The notes beneath the pieces were generated by a model. The model did not search any database. It was not told the DNA's origin and worked only from the letters and a program-made list of their open reading frames with translations. A stretch of DNA of 64,000 bases from Sporosarcina sp. ACRSL (GTDB taxonomy: Bacteria > Bacillota > Bacilli > Bacillales_A > Planococcaceae). The stretch covers positions 124,001 to 188,000 of the forward strand of contig NZ_JAKRNT010000010.1 of the NCBI RefSeq assembly GCF_022346605.1, given 5' to 3'. The position numbers were made by a program, and so were the translations under genes. Shown here piece by piece: positions 1-12,833 of the stretch; positions within the stretch are counted from its first letter, which is position 1; the number at the start of each line of letters is the position of its first letter.

Positions 1-72
1 CCTCAGAGTGGGTGCTTCGTTTTCTTTGGCAGGGAGAGCTGACTTCTCAAGCTCTTCGGCTCTTTACTGCCC

Positions 73-873
73 CTACTTAATGAACTTTTCATTGAATTCA
101 CGATTAAAATTGATCTGGACCAATGCCCCATCATCTCGAGAGAAAATCATCAAAGCAACTTCACCATTTTCGCCTGTGATTTCAACGTCAATCTGAGGTG
201 CATAGCTGCCTTGACCATTGGTCGCGTAACCCTGGCCGTCGTATGCAACCGACTTAACTGTGCTGTGAACGACGTTATATTTCTCCGCTAGTTTCTTTGC
301 TAGCGCAACATATTCCTGTGGATTTTTTTCAAGCGCCGCATCAACGGCTGGGATAGCCTTTCTATCCAGCGTTTGGAATCGGCCAATGCTAATTAATTCT
401 CCGGTTACAGAGTCCACAGTGAAGAAATAACTGCGCTCGTCGTTGATCATCACTTCGGCGGTCCAGATCGAACGGGAATAACCTTCGCTTGGCTGTTGAT
501 AGCCCATTTCAATCACCTGACCTTCTAGGTTCAGGTCAAATATCTCCCAAAGGGCCTGTGCGCCTATTTCAGATGCATCTTCTTTTGTCATGTCTTTACT
601 TGTTGGTATTTGGGTGTGGTACCATTCATTGTTATGTGCACCCACCGTATAATTTGCTTTGGTATAGCCTTCCGGCAAGCTGTTTGGTGCCGCTTGAGGT
701 AAACTGGCTGTAACATTCGCATAGCTTGTAGGGATCGTATTTGTTTTTTTGAATTCCGCCTCCGTCATCCCCAATGTAACTCCCTGAAACAGAATTGCGC
801 TTGCCCCAATGGCTACTACAGCCGTTAATACGGTTTTCTTTAATCCTTTTCCTTCCAATCTGTTTACTTTCAT
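73..873 (-). CDS. PepSY-like exported or membrane-anchored protein
   Basis: Predicted 266-residue protein with an N-terminal hydrophobic segment (about residues 13-35), so it is probably anchored in or exported across the membrane. Two regions (about 85-165 and 180-260) have the look of PepSY domains, for example the stretch with FFTVDSVTGELISIGR, a fold often associated with inhibition of peptidases or with sensing at the cell surface. It lies 81 bases downstream of a histidine kinase gene on the same strand, so it may be a target or accessory of that two-component system. The ATG is preceded by a GGAG ribosome site. No catalytic motif is visible. The PepSY assignment is by eye only. Confidence 0.6.
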   Translation of the reverse strand: MKVNRLEGKGLKKTVLTAVVAIGASAILFQGVTLGMTEAEFKKTNTIPTSYANVTASLPQAAPNSLPEGYTKANYTVGAHNNEWYHTQIPTSKDMTKEDASEIGAQALWEIFDLNLEGQVIEMGYQQPSEGYSRSIWTAEVMINDERSYFFTVDSVTGELISIGRFQTLDRKAIPAVDAALEKNPQEYVALAKKLAEKYNVVHSTVKSVAYDGQGYATNGQGSYAPQIDVEITGENGEVALMIFSRDDGALVQINFNREFNEKFIK

Positions 874-954
874 CTGAATCTCTCCTTCATCGTTTTGTGT
901 GTGATCACAATACGTAGTATAAGATGGCCGGATTATAGAACCATCATCAAGTTA

Positions 955-2352
955 TTATGAAGTTGTAAAGATTACTTTTGCTGTCGTTCCTTCGCCGGGA
1001 AGGCTCATAAATTCTAGCTCCGCCCCGTGATGCAAGACAATCTGTTGACAGATGGCAAGGCCTAATCCGGCACCGCCGTCCCTGCGGTTTCGTGATCTCT
1101 CTTCGCGATAAAAGGGTTCTGTAATATGCCGGATTATATCAGGAGGCATCCCTTTACCGTTATCCTTGATGCTGATAATACTCTTTCCTGCTTCCATGAC
1201 AGCATTTACGATGATGTGTCCTCCCGATCCACACGCCTTGATTGCATTGTCCATTAGGTTGACAAACAGACTTTTCAACAAGTATCCATCGCCCCAAATG
1301 ACCTCAATTTCACTATAAAATTCGATTTGGATTTCTTTTTCCATCGCCTTTTTATGTAGGGTCTGTTTGACAGACTGAAAGAGATCGGTTATGTTTTGTT
1401 CTCCCCAAGCGAGTTGATCATTTCTATAGTTTGCCAGATCGAGCAATTGATTAGCCAATGCTTGCATACGCCGGCTTTCCGACATAATATAACTGATTGC
1501 AGACATCCTGTCGTCTTCAGTCATGACTGCCTTTTGCAAGTATTCCGCGTACCCGTAAATAGCAGTTAGGGGTGTATGGAGCTCATGGGCAAAATTATCT
1601 ATGAACTGCTGCTTTTTCTCTGCTGCGGTAGTTAACTCCGCCATCTGATGTTGGACTTCCACCGCCATATAGTTGAAGCTTTGCGCCATTTCAGACAGCT
1701 CGTCATTTCCTAATACCGGAAGTCTAGTTTCGTAAGCGCCAGCAGCAATATTGCGGGATGTTTGCGAAATTTGTGCCAAAGGCTTGAATATACGGTTAAG
1801 CAGTAAAACAAGGCCTAAAGCAAGCAAAATGGAAAGAATGAGCCCCACTAAAAACAACATGTTTTTCATCTTTTCCCATGCTGTGATAGCATCTGTCGCG
1901 TCATATTGATAAACCATTGTATAAGTGTCATATGGTGCAGGTAGCATTCCAGAAACATTGACATAAGTACGTTGGTCTGATTTTTGAAACGAAACTATCC
2001 GATTACCATCATCCAGCGGCTTCTGTAATTCGCTCATCCATGCATTTTCCTGTCGATTTGAATAGACAAACTGATCATTCTGATATAGAGCCAATCCAAC
2101 CTTTTGATCTCCTGAAAAATTATTATATTGCCGGAGGAGAGAATCAATAGCTTCCTCTATATGGATTCCGCGGCTTTCAACAGCATTAAAATCTTTTACA
2201 ACCGAAGATGTGATAATATAATGATCTGCCAGGCTTCTTTCCTCAGCATGTTTAACCATATCTTTGAACATAGCAAAGGATATAATAAGTATTCCAAGAT
2301 TAAGGGTAATGAGGAAAAGAAGTAACGTTGTAAAAAAAGTTCGGTATTTCAT
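955..2352 (-). CDS. Sensor histidine kinase (HAMP, HisKA, HATPase)
   Basis: Membrane sensor kinase of a two-component system. Two membrane segments (about 7-29 and 165-186) flank an extracytoplasmic sensing region of about 135 residues; a HAMP linker follows, then the HisKA box with the phospho-accepting His near residue 256 (FAHELHTP), and the ATPase domain with N box (NLMDNAIKA), G1 (DNGKGMP) and G2 (GAGLGLAI). I place the start at the ATG that overlaps the stop of the response regulator gene by four bases (ATGA), a sign of translational coupling; a longer upstream reading exists but would sit inside the regulator gene. The stimulus cannot be inferred. Its likely partner is the OmpR-type regulator immediately upstream. 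Confidence 0.9.
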   Translation of the reverse strand: MKYRTFFTTLLLFLITLNLGILIISFAMFKDMVKHAEERSLADHYIITSSVVKDFNAVESRGIHIEEAIDSLLRQYNNFSGDQKVGLALYQNDQFVYSNRQENAWMSELQKPLDDGNRIVSFQKSDQRTYVNVSGMLPAPYDTYTMVYQYDATDAITAWEKMKNMLFLVGLILSILLALGLVLLLNRIFKPLAQISQTSRNIAAGAYETRLPVLGNDELSEMAQSFNYMAVEVQHQMAELTTAAEKKQQFIDNFAHELHTPLTAIYGYAEYLQKAVMTEDDRMSAISYIMSESRRMQALANQLLDLANYRNDQLAWGEQNITDLFQSVKQTLHKKAMEKEIQIEFYSEIEVIWGDGYLLKSLFVNLMDNAIKACGSGGHIIVNAVMEAGKSIISIKDNGKGMPPDIIRHITEPFYREERSRNRRDGGAGLGLAICQQIVLHHGAELEFMSLPGEGTTAKVIFTTS

Positions 2353-3002
2353 AGTTTGACCTCTAGACGGTAACCTACCTTGTAGACCGTCTTTATCATA
2401 TTTTCCCAACCTAATTTTTTTCGCAACTTTTGGATGTGAACATCAATTGTTCGGGTATCGCCCTCATAATCATACCCCCATACAAGTTCCAGAAGTCTAT
2501 CTCTGGACAATGCAATATTACGATTGTTGACCAACACCTCTAATAATTCAAATTCTTTCGGGGTACATTCCACATGCTGGCCCTTATAAAATACCTGATA
2601 GCTGTCAAAATCAATCCTCACTGCTCCAACTTCAAAACATCTGTTATTTTTTTTGGTCCGCCTTAAAACGGCTTCGACGCGAGCCAGCAACTCAAGCATT
2701 TCAAAAGGCTTAGTCAAATAATCGTCTGCACCCATAGATAATCCTTTTACGCGATCTAACAAGCTATTACGTGCCGTTAAGAAAATCGTTGGAGTTTCTT
2801 TCACTTTTCCAAACACTTCAAAGCCATCTAACTCAGGCAGCATTATATCTAAAATGATTAGGTCATATATATGGGATTGTATTTCCAAAATAGCTGTTTT
2901 CCCATCAAAGACCGATGTGCATTGATGTCCCACAAGTTGCAAATTCTTTTTAATCAAATCATTTATTGATATTTCATCCTCAACAATTAAAATGACCGCC
3001 AA
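2349..3002 (-). CDS. OmpR/PhoB-family response regulator
   Basis: 217-residue response regulator. The receiver domain spans about 1-120 with acidic residues at the start (VEDE), the phospho-accepting Asp at 52 (LDIMLPELDG) and the conserved Lys at 98 (YLTKPF). The C-terminal winged-helix DNA-binding domain (about 125-217) carries the usual RTIDVHIQKLRKKLG recognition helix region. The start is a TTG ten bases after an AGGGGAGG ribosome site. It is cotranscribed with the kinase, whose start codon overlaps its stop. The regulon is unknown; the adjacent PepSY-like gene is a candidate target. Confidence 0.9.
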   Translation of the reverse strand: MAVILIVEDEISINDLIKKNLQLVGHQCTSVFDGKTAILEIQSHIYDLIILDIMLPELDGFEVFGKVKETPTIFLTARNSLLDRVKGLSMGADDYLTKPFEMLELLARVEAVLRRTKKNNRCFEVGAVRIDFDSYQVFYKGQHVECTPKEFELLEVLVNNRNIALSRDRLLELVWGYDYEGDTRTIDVHIQKLRKKLGWENMIKTVYKVGYRLEVKL

Positions 3003-3155
3003 AATATTTTTACCTCCCCTTTTTATGCTAAGATTACTATCAATTTGTTATAGAGTTGTAAAATTACAATCAATCGTTGTTGTGAAGAATAATTTTCTGC
3101 ACCATCCAAATAACATCCGATAAATTGTCATCAAAAGAATATTTTGTCATAGAAA

Positions 3156-3203
3156 AACTGCACCTCCAATTGTCAGAAGGGTGTCCAACAATCGGGGTGC
3201 AGC
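3156..3203. repeat. Imperfect inverted repeat resembling abutted IS3/IS150-type ends
   Basis: Two arms of about 19 bases face each other: one reads AACTGCACCTCCAATTGTC, the other (on the opposite strand) AGCTGCACCCCGATTGTTGG. Both resemble the ends I associate with IS150-group elements of the IS3 family, whose termini contain ACTGCACCC followed by TTGTTGGAC. Only the ends are present, with about ten bases between them and no transposase. It could be a relic, a mini-element or simply a palindrome. Confidence 0.4.
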
Positions 3204-3264
3204 TCACATCTCTAAGCGTTTTTTACTAAAGCTTGAATACAAAATGCCTTATTCTTTTTTACGC

Positions 3265-3314
3265 CTAAAATAAAATTAAGTATATCCTTGCCAAAACGGC
3301 AAAAATATACTTAA
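3265..3314 (-). terminator. ssrA terminator
   Basis: A 17-bp stem (3276-3314, ten perfect outer pairs, then GC-rich inner pairs with two G-U) around a five-base loop, followed on the minus strand by a T-rich tail. It lies 38 bases past the tmRNA 3' end. Confidence 0.85.
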
Positions 3315-3352
3315 AGTTACATTCTTATCTGTGCTATTTTCCATAAAAATTA

Positions 3353-3712
3353 TGGAGACGGCGGGAGTCGAACCCGCGTCCAAAGGCTCCAATACTTCAG
3401 CGTCTACGCGTGTAGATTGACTACTTGCGATTCGCACTGCATTATGCCGTCAATCAAGGCGTCTTGAGTGCTATCCTGTTAGTCTCTTGCAACGGCCTCA
3501 GGAGGCGACCGTCACCGTATCCCACTAATAGGTGAGCCTAACAATGCCACATGGGCGATGGAACTGTCAGGCAGATTCATCAGCTATTAAGCTGCGAATG
3601 CTAGGTTGTTGTTTGTTTTGCCAGTTATTATTAACTGCCGTTTCTGACGGAGTCGAGCCCTCCGACGCGCAGCTCAAGCTCAGACCACCCCTGTCGAATC
3701 CGTAACGTCCCC
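3353..3712 (-). ncRNA. ssrA: Transfer-messenger RNA (tmRNA)
   Basis: Rescues stalled ribosomes by trans-translation together with SmpB, whose gene is immediately upstream. The 5' end (GGGGACGTTACGG) and the 3' end (GGTTCGACTCCCGCCGTCTCCA) are the conserved tRNA-like domain; the acceptor stem pairs GGGGACG with CGTCTCC. The tag reading frame (3587-3622) encodes GKTNNNLAFAA and a TAA stop, added after the tRNA-borne alanine. The CCA end is not encoded: the discriminator A is followed by TAA. About 360 bases, the usual length. A leader of roughly 70 bases separates the likely transcription start from the mature 5' end and must be removed by RNase P. Confidence 0.98.
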
Positions 3713-3791
3713 GTTTAGAAAAGGTTGTTAGACCTTTAAAGGGATGTCAGGAATGCCTATTGAAAGGCTTCTGAACTATATCACTACTAGT

Positions 3792-3820
3792 ATCATACAA
3801 CATTTTGACGTAAAAATCAA
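3792..3820 (-). promoter_or_regulatory. Probable SigA promoter of ssrA
   Basis: TTGATT and TATGAT separated by exactly 17 bases on the minus strand. The -35 box overlaps the last codons of smpB, so tmRNA can be made independently of smpB transcription. Confidence 0.65.
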
Positions 3821-4284
3821 TACTGCTGTTTCGCCTTGAAGGCACGTTCCATCTCGCGTTTCGCTTCCTTCTTCTTCAGATCGTCACGTTTATCATAGAG
3901 CTTCTTCCCTTTACCGACGCCGATCAACACTTTCGCGAAACCGTCCTTCAAGTACATCTTAAGTGGCACAATCGAATAGCCTTCCTGCTTTACTTGCCCG
4001 ACTAACGTAGCAATCTGTTTCTTATGAAGCAACAACTTTCTTGAACGTAATGGATCATGGTTAAATCGGTTTCCTTGCTCGTATGGACTTATGTGCATAT
4101 TTGAGATCCATGCCTCATTGTTTCGGATGAGCACGAAAGCATCTCTTAGTTGTACTTTTCCGTTCCGTACAGACTTGATCTCCGTTCCTTGCAAGACGAT
4201 TCCCGCTTCAATCGTTTCTTCTATTGCGTAATCATGATTCGCCTTTTTATTGAGCGCGATCACTTTCCCTTGTCCTTTTGCCAT
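3817..4284 (-). CDS. smpB: SsrA-binding protein SmpB
   Basis: 155-residue RNA-binding protein that delivers tmRNA to stalled ribosomes. The sequence shows the family's OB-fold core ([22 protein letters not shown]), the motif [23 protein letters not shown] and the basic C-terminal tail ([18 protein letters not shown]) that occupies the empty mRNA channel. I use the ATG at MAKGQGKV, which has a GGGGGG ribosome site six bases upstream; an upstream extension of 19 residues is not conserved. The gene lies between rnr and ssrA as in Bacillus. Confidence 0.97.
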   Translation of the reverse strand: MAKGQGKVIALNKKANHDYAIEETIEAGIVLQGTEIKSVRNGKVQLRDAFVLIRNNEAWISNMHISPYEQGNRFNHDPLRSRKLLLHKKQIATLVGQVKQEGYSIVPLKMYLKDGFAKVLIGVGKGKKLYDKRDDLKKKEAKREMERAFKAKQQY

Positions 4285-4328
4285 GACTATCCCCCCAGTT
4301 TCTATGTGGCATACAGTAATAAAATCCA

Positions 4329-4353
4329 CGGCACTCGTCAATGACGAATGCCG
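4329..4353 (-). terminator. Hairpin between rnr and smpB
   Basis: An 11-bp stem around a three-base ATT loop follows the rnr stop codon on the minus strand. The T-run after it is short and broken, so it may be a partial terminator or a processing or stability hairpin rather than a full stop. Confidence 0.5.
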
Positions 4354-4362
4354 TTCGTTTTA

Positions 4363-6696
4363 TTATTTTCTCTTTCTTGGAGCTCTTTTCTTCTTCTTTT
4401 TCGCTACATCTTCATAAAACTTTTTCTTCGAGCCTGGCCCGGCACTTTTTTTCTTTTCCGCAGCTTTAGGCTTCCCGGAATCACCTCGGCCGCCACTCGC
4501 CTTCTTCGCATGGATGACTTTCGGCTTTTCCTTCCGTGTTCGATGGAATGATTGCTTCATCCCCGCAATTTCAAAGTCGATTGCGGATTCCTCTGGTTTG
4601 ACTGACACGACGCGGATCGTCACTTCATCCCCGATTCTGAACTGCTTGCCGGTATGTTCACCGAGCATCATCATTTGACGGTCATCGAAACGGTAATAAT
4701 CGTCAGTCATATAGCTAACATGGACGAGTCCTTCTACGGTATTTTCGAGCTCCACGAACATACCAAAGTTCGTTACGGACGAAATGACACCGTCGAATTC
4801 CTCTCCGATCTTATCGAGCATGTACTGAGCCTTCTTCAATGCGTCTGTATCGCGTTCTGCGTCAACGGCTCGTCTCTCACGCTCCGACGTGTGCTGCGCG
4901 ATTTCAGACATATTGGCGTTCCAATGCGCGATTGTCTCTGAAGACACGTCTTTATTAATTAAATACGTCCGAATGAGCCTGTGAACGATCAAGTCAGGAT
5001 AACGTCTAATTGGTGACGTGAAATGTGTATAAAAATCAGTCGACAACCCGAAGTGGCCGAGACTTTCTTCGAAATACTTCGCCTGTTGCATGGAACGAAG
5101 AAGCATTGTCGAAATGACTGTCTCTTCCGGCATGCCGTCGATCGACTCGACGATTTCCTGCAAGGCACGAGGATGCACTTTATTCCCTGTCCCTTTGACG
5201 ACGATTCCGAAGTTTGTTAGGAACTCAAAGAATCGTTGGAGCTTTTCCGCCTTCGGGTCTTCGTGGATACGGTAAAGGAACGGTACTTGCAGCCAATGGA
5301 AATGCTCAGCGACCGTTTCGTTAGCAGCGAGCATGAATTCCTCGATAAGGCGTTCCGCCGCTGTACGTTCCCGTAACACGATATCAGTCGGCCAACCTTG
5401 TTCGTCGACAATGACTTTTGATTCTTTGAAATCGAAGTCGATGGCACCACGGTCGATCCGTTTCTGTCTCAAGATCGAAGCGAGCTCCGCCATATCATTC
5501 AGCATCGGAACGATATGCTCATATTTCTTCAAGAGCTCTTCATCTTTTTCTTCCCCGATGATCTTATAGACGTCCGTATACGTCATTCGTTCCTTTGAGA
5601 GTATTACGCTCTCAAAAATTTCATGATCGATGACTTTTCCGTTGCCGTCAATTGTCATTTCGCATGAAATCGTCAGACGATCGACATGAGGATTTAACGA
5701 ACAAATACCGTTCGACAGCTTATGCGGAAGCATCGGGATAACTCTGTCCGTCAAATAGACGCTTGTCGCCCGATCATACGCTTCGTCATCGAGCGGTGTG
5801 TTCTGCTCGACATAATAACTGACATCGGCGATATGGACGGATAATGTATAAGTTCCATTGTCATGTTTCACGAGGGAAATCGCATCATCCAAATCTTTCG
5901 CGTCAGCCCCGTCAATCGTAATGACGAGGTCTTCTCTTAGGTCACGGCGTTTAAACAGATCCTGTTCCCGTACGACATCTGGCGTCCGATTCGCCTGCTC
6001 CATCACTTCTGGAGGAAACTCGACTTCAATGCCATGCTTATGGATGATCGATAAAATATCGACCCCCGGATCATTTTTATGTCCAAGGATTTGAACGACC
6101 ATCCCGGTTGCCGATTTCAACTCGCTTGGCCACTCTGTAATTTCTACGACGACTTTATGTCCTTCGACAGCGTCAAGCGAATTCCCTTTTCCTATAAAAA
6201 TATCCATTGGCAGCTTTTTGTCGTCTGGGATGACAAAGCCGAATCCACGATTATCTTGGTATGTCCCTACAACCTTCGTCGTTTTCCGTTCAGCGATACG
6301 AATGATCGCCCCCTCGCGCCGGTCGCCATAATCACCTTTCGACACACGTACGAGAACTATATCCCCATTCATCGCGCCGTTCACATCTGGTGGCGGAATG
6401 AAAATATCATCCATTCCATCCGTTTCCGGCGTCACGAATCCAAACCCTTTCGCATGTCCTATGAATTTACCTCTCACCAAGTTCATGCGCTCTGGGACGC
6501 CGTATCGATTTGTACGGGAGCGGACAATTTCACCTTTTTGCTCAAGATGGACGAGCATTTTAACTAGCTCTTTGAATTCCGCAGCCCCTTCGATCCCTAA
6601 CGACTCCTGGATCTCTTGAACCGTCAACGGTTTATACGATTCTTCTCTCATAAAAGACAACAGTCTTGTTTGTAACTCTTCGTCAATAAAATCCAC
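4363..6696 (-). CDS. rnr: Ribonuclease R
   Basis: 3'-5' exoribonuclease that degrades structured RNA, including transcripts released by tmRNA. About 777 residues: N-terminal winged helix ([20 protein letters not shown]), two cold-shock domains (about 70-210), the RNB catalytic domain with the Mg-binding acidic cluster ([16 protein letters not shown]), an S1 domain near 630-710, and a lysine/arginine-rich tail ending [13 protein letters not shown] choose the GTG at 6696 because it sits six bases after GGAGGG; the ATG two codons upstream abuts that site. Probably cotranscribed with the esterase gene upstream and smpB downstream. Confidence 0.95.
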   Translation of the reverse strand: MDFIDEELQTRLLSFMREESYKPLTVQEIQESLGIEGAAEFKELVKMLVHLEQKGEIVRSRTNRYGVPERMNLVRGKFIGHAKGFGFVTPETDGMDDIFIPPPDVNGAMNGDIVLVRVSKGDYGDRREGAIIRIAERKTTKVVGTYQDNRGFGFVIPDDKKLPMDIFIGKGNSLDAVEGHKVVVEITEWPSELKSATGMVVQILGHKNDPGVDILSIIHKHGIEVEFPPEVMEQANRTPDVVREQDLFKRRDLREDLVITIDGADAKDLDDAISLVKHDNGTYTLSVHIADVSYYVEQNTPLDDEAYDRATSVYLTDRVIPMLPHKLSNGICSLNPHVDRLTISCEMTIDGNGKVIDHEIFESVILSKERMTYTDVYKIIGEEKDEELLKKYEHIVPMLNDMAELASILRQKRIDRGAIDFDFKESKVIVDEQGWPTDIVLRERTAAERLIEEFMLAANETVAEHFHWLQVPFLYRIHEDPKAEKLQRFFEFLTNFGIVVKGTGNKVHPRALQEIVESIDGMPEETVISTMLLRSMQQAKYFEESLGHFGLSTDFYTHFTSPIRRYPDLIVHRLIRTYLINKDVSSETIAHWNANMSEIAQHTSERERRAVDAERDTDALKKAQYMLDKIGEEFDGVISSVTNFGMFVELENTVEGLVHVSYMTDDYYRFDDRQMMMLGEHTGKQFRIGDEVTIRVVSVKPEESAIDFEIAGMKQSFHRTRKEKPKVIHAKKASGGRGDSGKPKAAEKKKSAGPGSKKKFYEDVAKKKKKRAPRKRK

Positions 6697-6738
6697 TATC
6701 ATCCCTCCATTCTTCACTATCGTCAACTGTTTTCATTT

Positions 6739-7485
6739 TCACACGTTCCAGTCAAGTGATTCAAGAAATTGAAATATCTCTTCATGAAGCTGTTCTTTTT
6801 CTGGACCGAGCGTAATGACATGTCCGGATTTTTCAAACCACTTGAGTTGCTTCTTACTTGATGTGGCATTTTCGTAAATGACGTTCGCGGAATCCGGATC
6901 GATGACGCCGTCTTTCCGTGATTGAACGACAAGAAGCGGTGCATCGATATCCGGAAGCTGCCCCCTTACATTGTCGACAAGTGGTGTCAACTCGGCGAGG
7001 GACGGCATCGTTTTCCCTCGAAGCGCATCTACTTCCTCTTCGATTTCGGTTGCCTTTTTTCCTTCATATCGTTTATAGTCCGAAGCATATTTCAATACGC
7101 CTTCATATAGTTTATCCGGTGTTTTCATTATCATCGGCGTGCACATTGTTACAATACCCTTTACTGGCATTTTAACCCCTAGTTTCAATGAAAATACACC
7201 GCCCAAAGATAATCCAGCGACGGCGATTTCTTCGTAGCCTGCTTGTTTCAATTGTTCATAGCCCGCAACGACGTCTTCCCACCATTCGTCCGGTCCTGTT
7301 TCGATAAGTTGTTCGGGTGGTACGCCATGTCCTTTATAATGTGGTGCTAATGATGTATAGCCTTTCTTTTCTAGAAAACGGCCGAGCATTCGGACGTCTG
7401 CAGATGTTCCTGTGAATCCGTGCAGTAGCAAGACGGCCCGTTTGCCAGCCTCAAAAAAGAACGGCTTCGGTTGTGAAATTCTCAT
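6739..7485 (-). CDS. est: Carboxylesterase (Est30/YvaK family)
   Basis: 248-residue alpha/beta-hydrolase that hydrolyses short acyl esters in the cytosol. The catalytic triad is visible: Ser93 in GLSLGG, Asp192 in SRKDGVID and His222 in SGHVITL, matching the spacing of Geobacillus Est30. The oxyanion HGFTG motif is at about 22-26. The chosen ATG gives [12 protein letters not shown], which aligns with the start of B. subtilis YvaK; a start three codons upstream is possible. The physiological substrate is not known for the family. It lies between secG and rnr, the same order as in Bacillus. Confidence 0.92.
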   Translation of the reverse strand: MRISQPKPFFFEAGKRAVLLLHGFTGTSADVRMLGRFLEKKGYTSLAPHYKGHGVPPEQLIETGPDEWWEDVVAGYEQLKQAGYEEIAVAGLSLGGVFSLKLGVKMPVKGIVTMCTPMIMKTPDKLYEGVLKYASDYKRYEGKKATEIEEEVDALRGKTMPSLAELTPLVDNVRGQLPDIDAPLLVVQSRKDGVIDPDSANVIYENATSSKKQLKWFEKSGHVITLGPEKEQLHEEIFQFLESLDWNV

Positions 7486-7582
7486 GCCCCTCATCCTTTC
7501 GTTACATTCCCATCATTACAAAAATGTATGTAGATTTAAATAAAAATAGCTTATGTATCCTATCTTTCCCTTTTTCATTGTG

Positions 7583-7616
7583 AAAAAACGCCCGACCATA
7601 CGGGTGGCCAGGCGTT
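7583..7616 (-). terminator. secG terminator
   Basis: Hairpin with AACGCC/GGCGTT outer pairs and a second inner helix, followed by six T on the minus strand; lies between secG and est. Confidence 0.8.
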
Positions 7617-7644
7617 TGTCATGTATGCAATTAGTTAGTTACGA

Positions 7645-7872
7645 TTAGAATTTTACGATGGCGATTGCCAAAATGAAAAATAAAATCGAAAGTACAATTG
7701 TCACTCGTTGTAGCACTAAGTCCAATCCACGTGCTTTCTGTTTACCAAAAAGTTGTTCGGCACCACCGGAGATGGCTCCAGATAGACCAGCACTTTTTCC
7801 GGATTGCAATAATACAACTACGATCAACGCCAATGATACGATTAATAGTAACGTCATTAACAAAGCATGCAC
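7645..7872 (-). CDS. secG: Preprotein translocase subunit SecG
   Basis: 75-residue auxiliary subunit of the SecYEG channel in the cell membrane. Two hydrophobic helices (about 1-20 and 52-74) flank the highly conserved loop [28 protein letters not shown]. The start is a GTG giving (M)[10 protein letters not shown], nine bases after AGGAGG, which matches the length and N-terminus of B. subtilis SecG; the longer reading from further upstream adds unrelated residues. Bounded by the eno terminator upstream and its own terminator downstream, so it is a separate transcript. Confidence 0.95.
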   Translation of the reverse strand: MHALLMTLLLIVSLALIVVVLLQSGKSAGLSGAISGGAEQLFGKQKARGLDLVLQRVTIVLSILFFILAIAIVKF

Positions 7873-7952
7873 TTTGTTCCACCTCCTGAATCGAGCATCA
7901 CAACATTTATATTCTATCAAACATTTTTCACTGTTACAACAAAATTCGAGTT

Positions 7953-7983
7953 ATAAAACATCAGCCGGCTAGCGCCGGCTGAT
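7953..7983 (-). terminator. eno terminator (end of the glycolytic operon)
   Basis: Perfect 10-bp stem ATCAGCCGGC with a four-base loop, followed by GTTTTATAA on the minus strand. Confidence 0.85.
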
Positions 7984-7991
7984 CTTTGAGA

Positions 7992-10823
<2,832 letters not shown>

Positions 10824-10831
<8 letters not shown>

Positions 10832-11585
10832 TCGCCGCCACTCCGATCATTTCGAGGAATGAATCCGGCTCAAGGCTCGCTCCTCCAACAAGTGCACCGT
10901 CGATATGTTCCATCGACAACAACTCGCCAATATTGCCAGGTTTCACGCTGCCGCCATACTGGATGCGAATCGCTGCAGCCGTCTGCTCATCATATAGCTT
11001 GCCGATTTCAGTACGAATCTCTCCGCATACTTCATTCGCATCTTGAGCAGTCGCCGTTTTGCCTGTTCCGATTGCCCAAATTGGCTCATACGCGATAATC
11101 GCTTCCTTCGCCTGTTCCGCGTTGACACCTTCAAACGCCTTTTTCACTTGGGTTGCAACCGTTTCGACTGTTTTCCCGGCTTCACGTTCTTCAAGACTTT
11201 CCCCAACACAGACGATTGGCGTCAATCCTTTTGAAAAAGCCGCCACTACTTTACGATTGACCGATTCGTCCGTTTCATTGAAATATTGACGACGTTCAGA
11301 ATGGCCGAGGATGACAAACGGCACTTGTAAATCCGCCAGCATTTTCGGACTAATTTCACCCGTGAATGCACCTTCATCGACGTCATGCATCGTTTGTGCT
11401 CCGATTTTCAATGGAGTACCTTCCGTTAATTTTACAAGCTCAGACAAATAAAGAGAAGGTGGACAAATGACTGCTTCTAACTTGTCTGTCTCCGGTAAGC
11501 GATCTTTCACTTCTGTTGCAAAGTTCTTCGCTTCACCGATTGTCTTGTACATCTTCCAGTTTCCTGCAATGATTCGTTTCCGCAT
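10824..11585 (-). CDS. tpiA: Triosephosphate isomerase
   Basis: Interconverts dihydroxyacetone phosphate and glyceraldehyde 3-phosphate. 253 residues, a TIM barrel with Lys in GNWKMYK, catalytic His in ILGHSERRQ, catalytic Glu in [12 protein letters not shown], and phosphate-binding loops IQYGGSVKP and LVGGASLE. Located between pgk and gpmI in the glycolytic operon; 14 bases separate it from pgk and its stop overlaps the gpmI start. Confidence 0.98.
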
Positions 11586-11599
11586 GTTCCTACCTCCCG

Positions 11600-12784
11600 T
11601 TACTTATCATTCAACGCGGTTACGCCAGGCAATTCTTTCCCTTCCATGAATTCCAATGACGCTCCGCCGCCCGTTGAGACATGATCCATTTTGTCAGCTA
11701 CGTCGAATTTCTCGACTGCCGCAGCGGAATCTCCTCCGCCGATCACGGTATACGCTTCCGTTTCAGCCATTGCAAGCGCAACTTCTCTCGTGCCTGCTGC
11801 GAACAGCTCCATTTCGAAAACACCCATCGGTCCGTTCCAAATGATAAGCTTTGAATTCTTGATGATATCTGCGTACAACTTAGCCGTTTCTGGTCCGATA
11901 TCGAGTCCCATCCATCCGTCCGGGATTTCGTCGATCTTCACTGTTTTCACATTCGCAGTGTCGGAAAATGAATCCGCAACGACCGCGTCAATCGGCAAAT
12001 GGAGTTTAACGTTTTTCTCTTTCGCTTTTTGAATGAATGATTGAGCAAGTTCAATTTTATCTTCTTCGACTAGAGAGTTGCCTGTTTCATATCCTTGCGC
12101 TTTCGTAAACGTATAGGAAAGGCCGCCTCCAATTAATAAATGGTCCACATTGTCCAACAAATTATCAATGACACCAATCTTATCTTTCACTTTCGCACCG
12201 CCGATAATCGCTGTGAACGGCCGCTCTGGATTTGACAACGCCTTCCCGAGGACTTCCAGTTCCTTTTCTAGCAAGAATCCGCTGACAGCTGGAATGTACT
12301 CCGCGATACTCGCAGTGGAAGCGTGTGCACGGTGAGCAGCTCCGAAAGCGTCATTGACGAAGACATCCGCAAGTGCCGCGAACTTTTTCGCTAGCTCCGG
12401 ATCGTTCTTTTCTTCCCCCGCATGGAATCTGACGTTTTCCAGAAGGATGATATCTCCATTTTTCATATCGGAGACTGCTTGTTCAACTTCTTCCCCAATG
12501 GAAGAATCAAGCTTCTTCACGTTTTTCCCGAGGAGTTCCGCTAATCTTGCACCGGCTGCCGTGAGTCTCATCTCTTCATTCACTTCGCCTTTGGGACGTC
12601 CCAGATGACTTGCAAGAATCACTTTCGCTCCTTGTTCCACCATGAATTCAATCGTCGGAATCGCAGCACGGATTCTCGTATCATCCGCAACTTCGCCGTT
12701 TTCCATCGGCACATTGAAATCGACACGGCAAAATACGCGTTTCCCGTTCAATTCAATATCTTTGATCGTTTGTTTGGCTATCAT
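11600..12784 (-). CDS. pgk: Phosphoglycerate kinase
   Basis: Makes ATP from 1,3-bisphosphoglycerate. 394 residues with the N-terminal substrate motif RVDFNVPM, the basic-patch residues (SHLGRPKGE), hinge region and C-terminal nucleotide motifs WNGPMGVFE and GGGDSAAA. Unlike the tightly packed genes downstream, it is separated from gapA by about 280 bases holding a terminator-like hairpin and repeats, so it probably receives only part of the gapA transcription. Confidence 0.98.
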   Translation of the reverse strand: MIAKQTIKDIELNGKRVFCRVDFNVPMENGEVADDTRIRAAIPTIEFMVEQGAKVILASHLGRPKGEVNEEMRLTAAGARLAELLGKNVKKLDSSIGEEVEQAVSDMKNGDIILLENVRFHAGEEKNDPELAKKFAALADVFVNDAFGAAHRAHASTASIAEYIPAVSGFLLEKELEVLGKALSNPERPFTAIIGGAKVKDKIGVIDNLLDNVDHLLIGGGLSYTFTKAQGYETGNSLVEEDKIELAQSFIQKAKEKNVKLHLPIDAVVADSFSDTANVKTVKIDEIPDGWMGLDIGPETAKLYADIIKNSKLIIWNGPMGVFEMELFAAGTREVALAMAETEAYTVIGGGDSAAAVEKFDVADKMDHVSTGGGASLEFMEGKELPGVTALNDK

Positions 12785-12833
12785 GTTGACTGCACCCCTC
12801 TACGAAAATTAGACCGCCAGAAAAGGCGAGGTA

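Larger units (their letters stand above)
3003..3352. other. Intergenic region between ssrA and the two-component operon
   Basis: 350 bases without a gene. It contains the ssrA terminator (3265-3314) and a short inverted pair that resembles two abutted insertion-sequence ends (3156-3203). The remainder is AT-rich and should hold the promoter of the response regulator gene, which I could not pinpoint. Confidence 0.6.

Noticed and set aside
8..196. Short plus-strand frame at the left edge
   Set aside because: Overlaps the end of the PepSY-like gene in antisense; bases 1-72 contain nothing I can assign.
898..915. TGTGATCACA palindrome upstream of the PepSY-like gene as a Crp/Fnr site
   Set aside because: Only a short palindrome without the usual flanking consensus; Crp does not occur in this group and one half-site match is expected by chance.
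4348..4551. Phe/Leu-rich 67-residue plus-strand frame
   Set aside because: Antisense of the Lys/Arg-rich RNase R tail, which explains the hydrophobic composition.
6079..6567. 162-residue plus-strand frame inside rnr
   Set aside because: Lies wholly opposite conserved rnr coding sequence, with no ribosome site or recognisable domain; antisense shadow frame.
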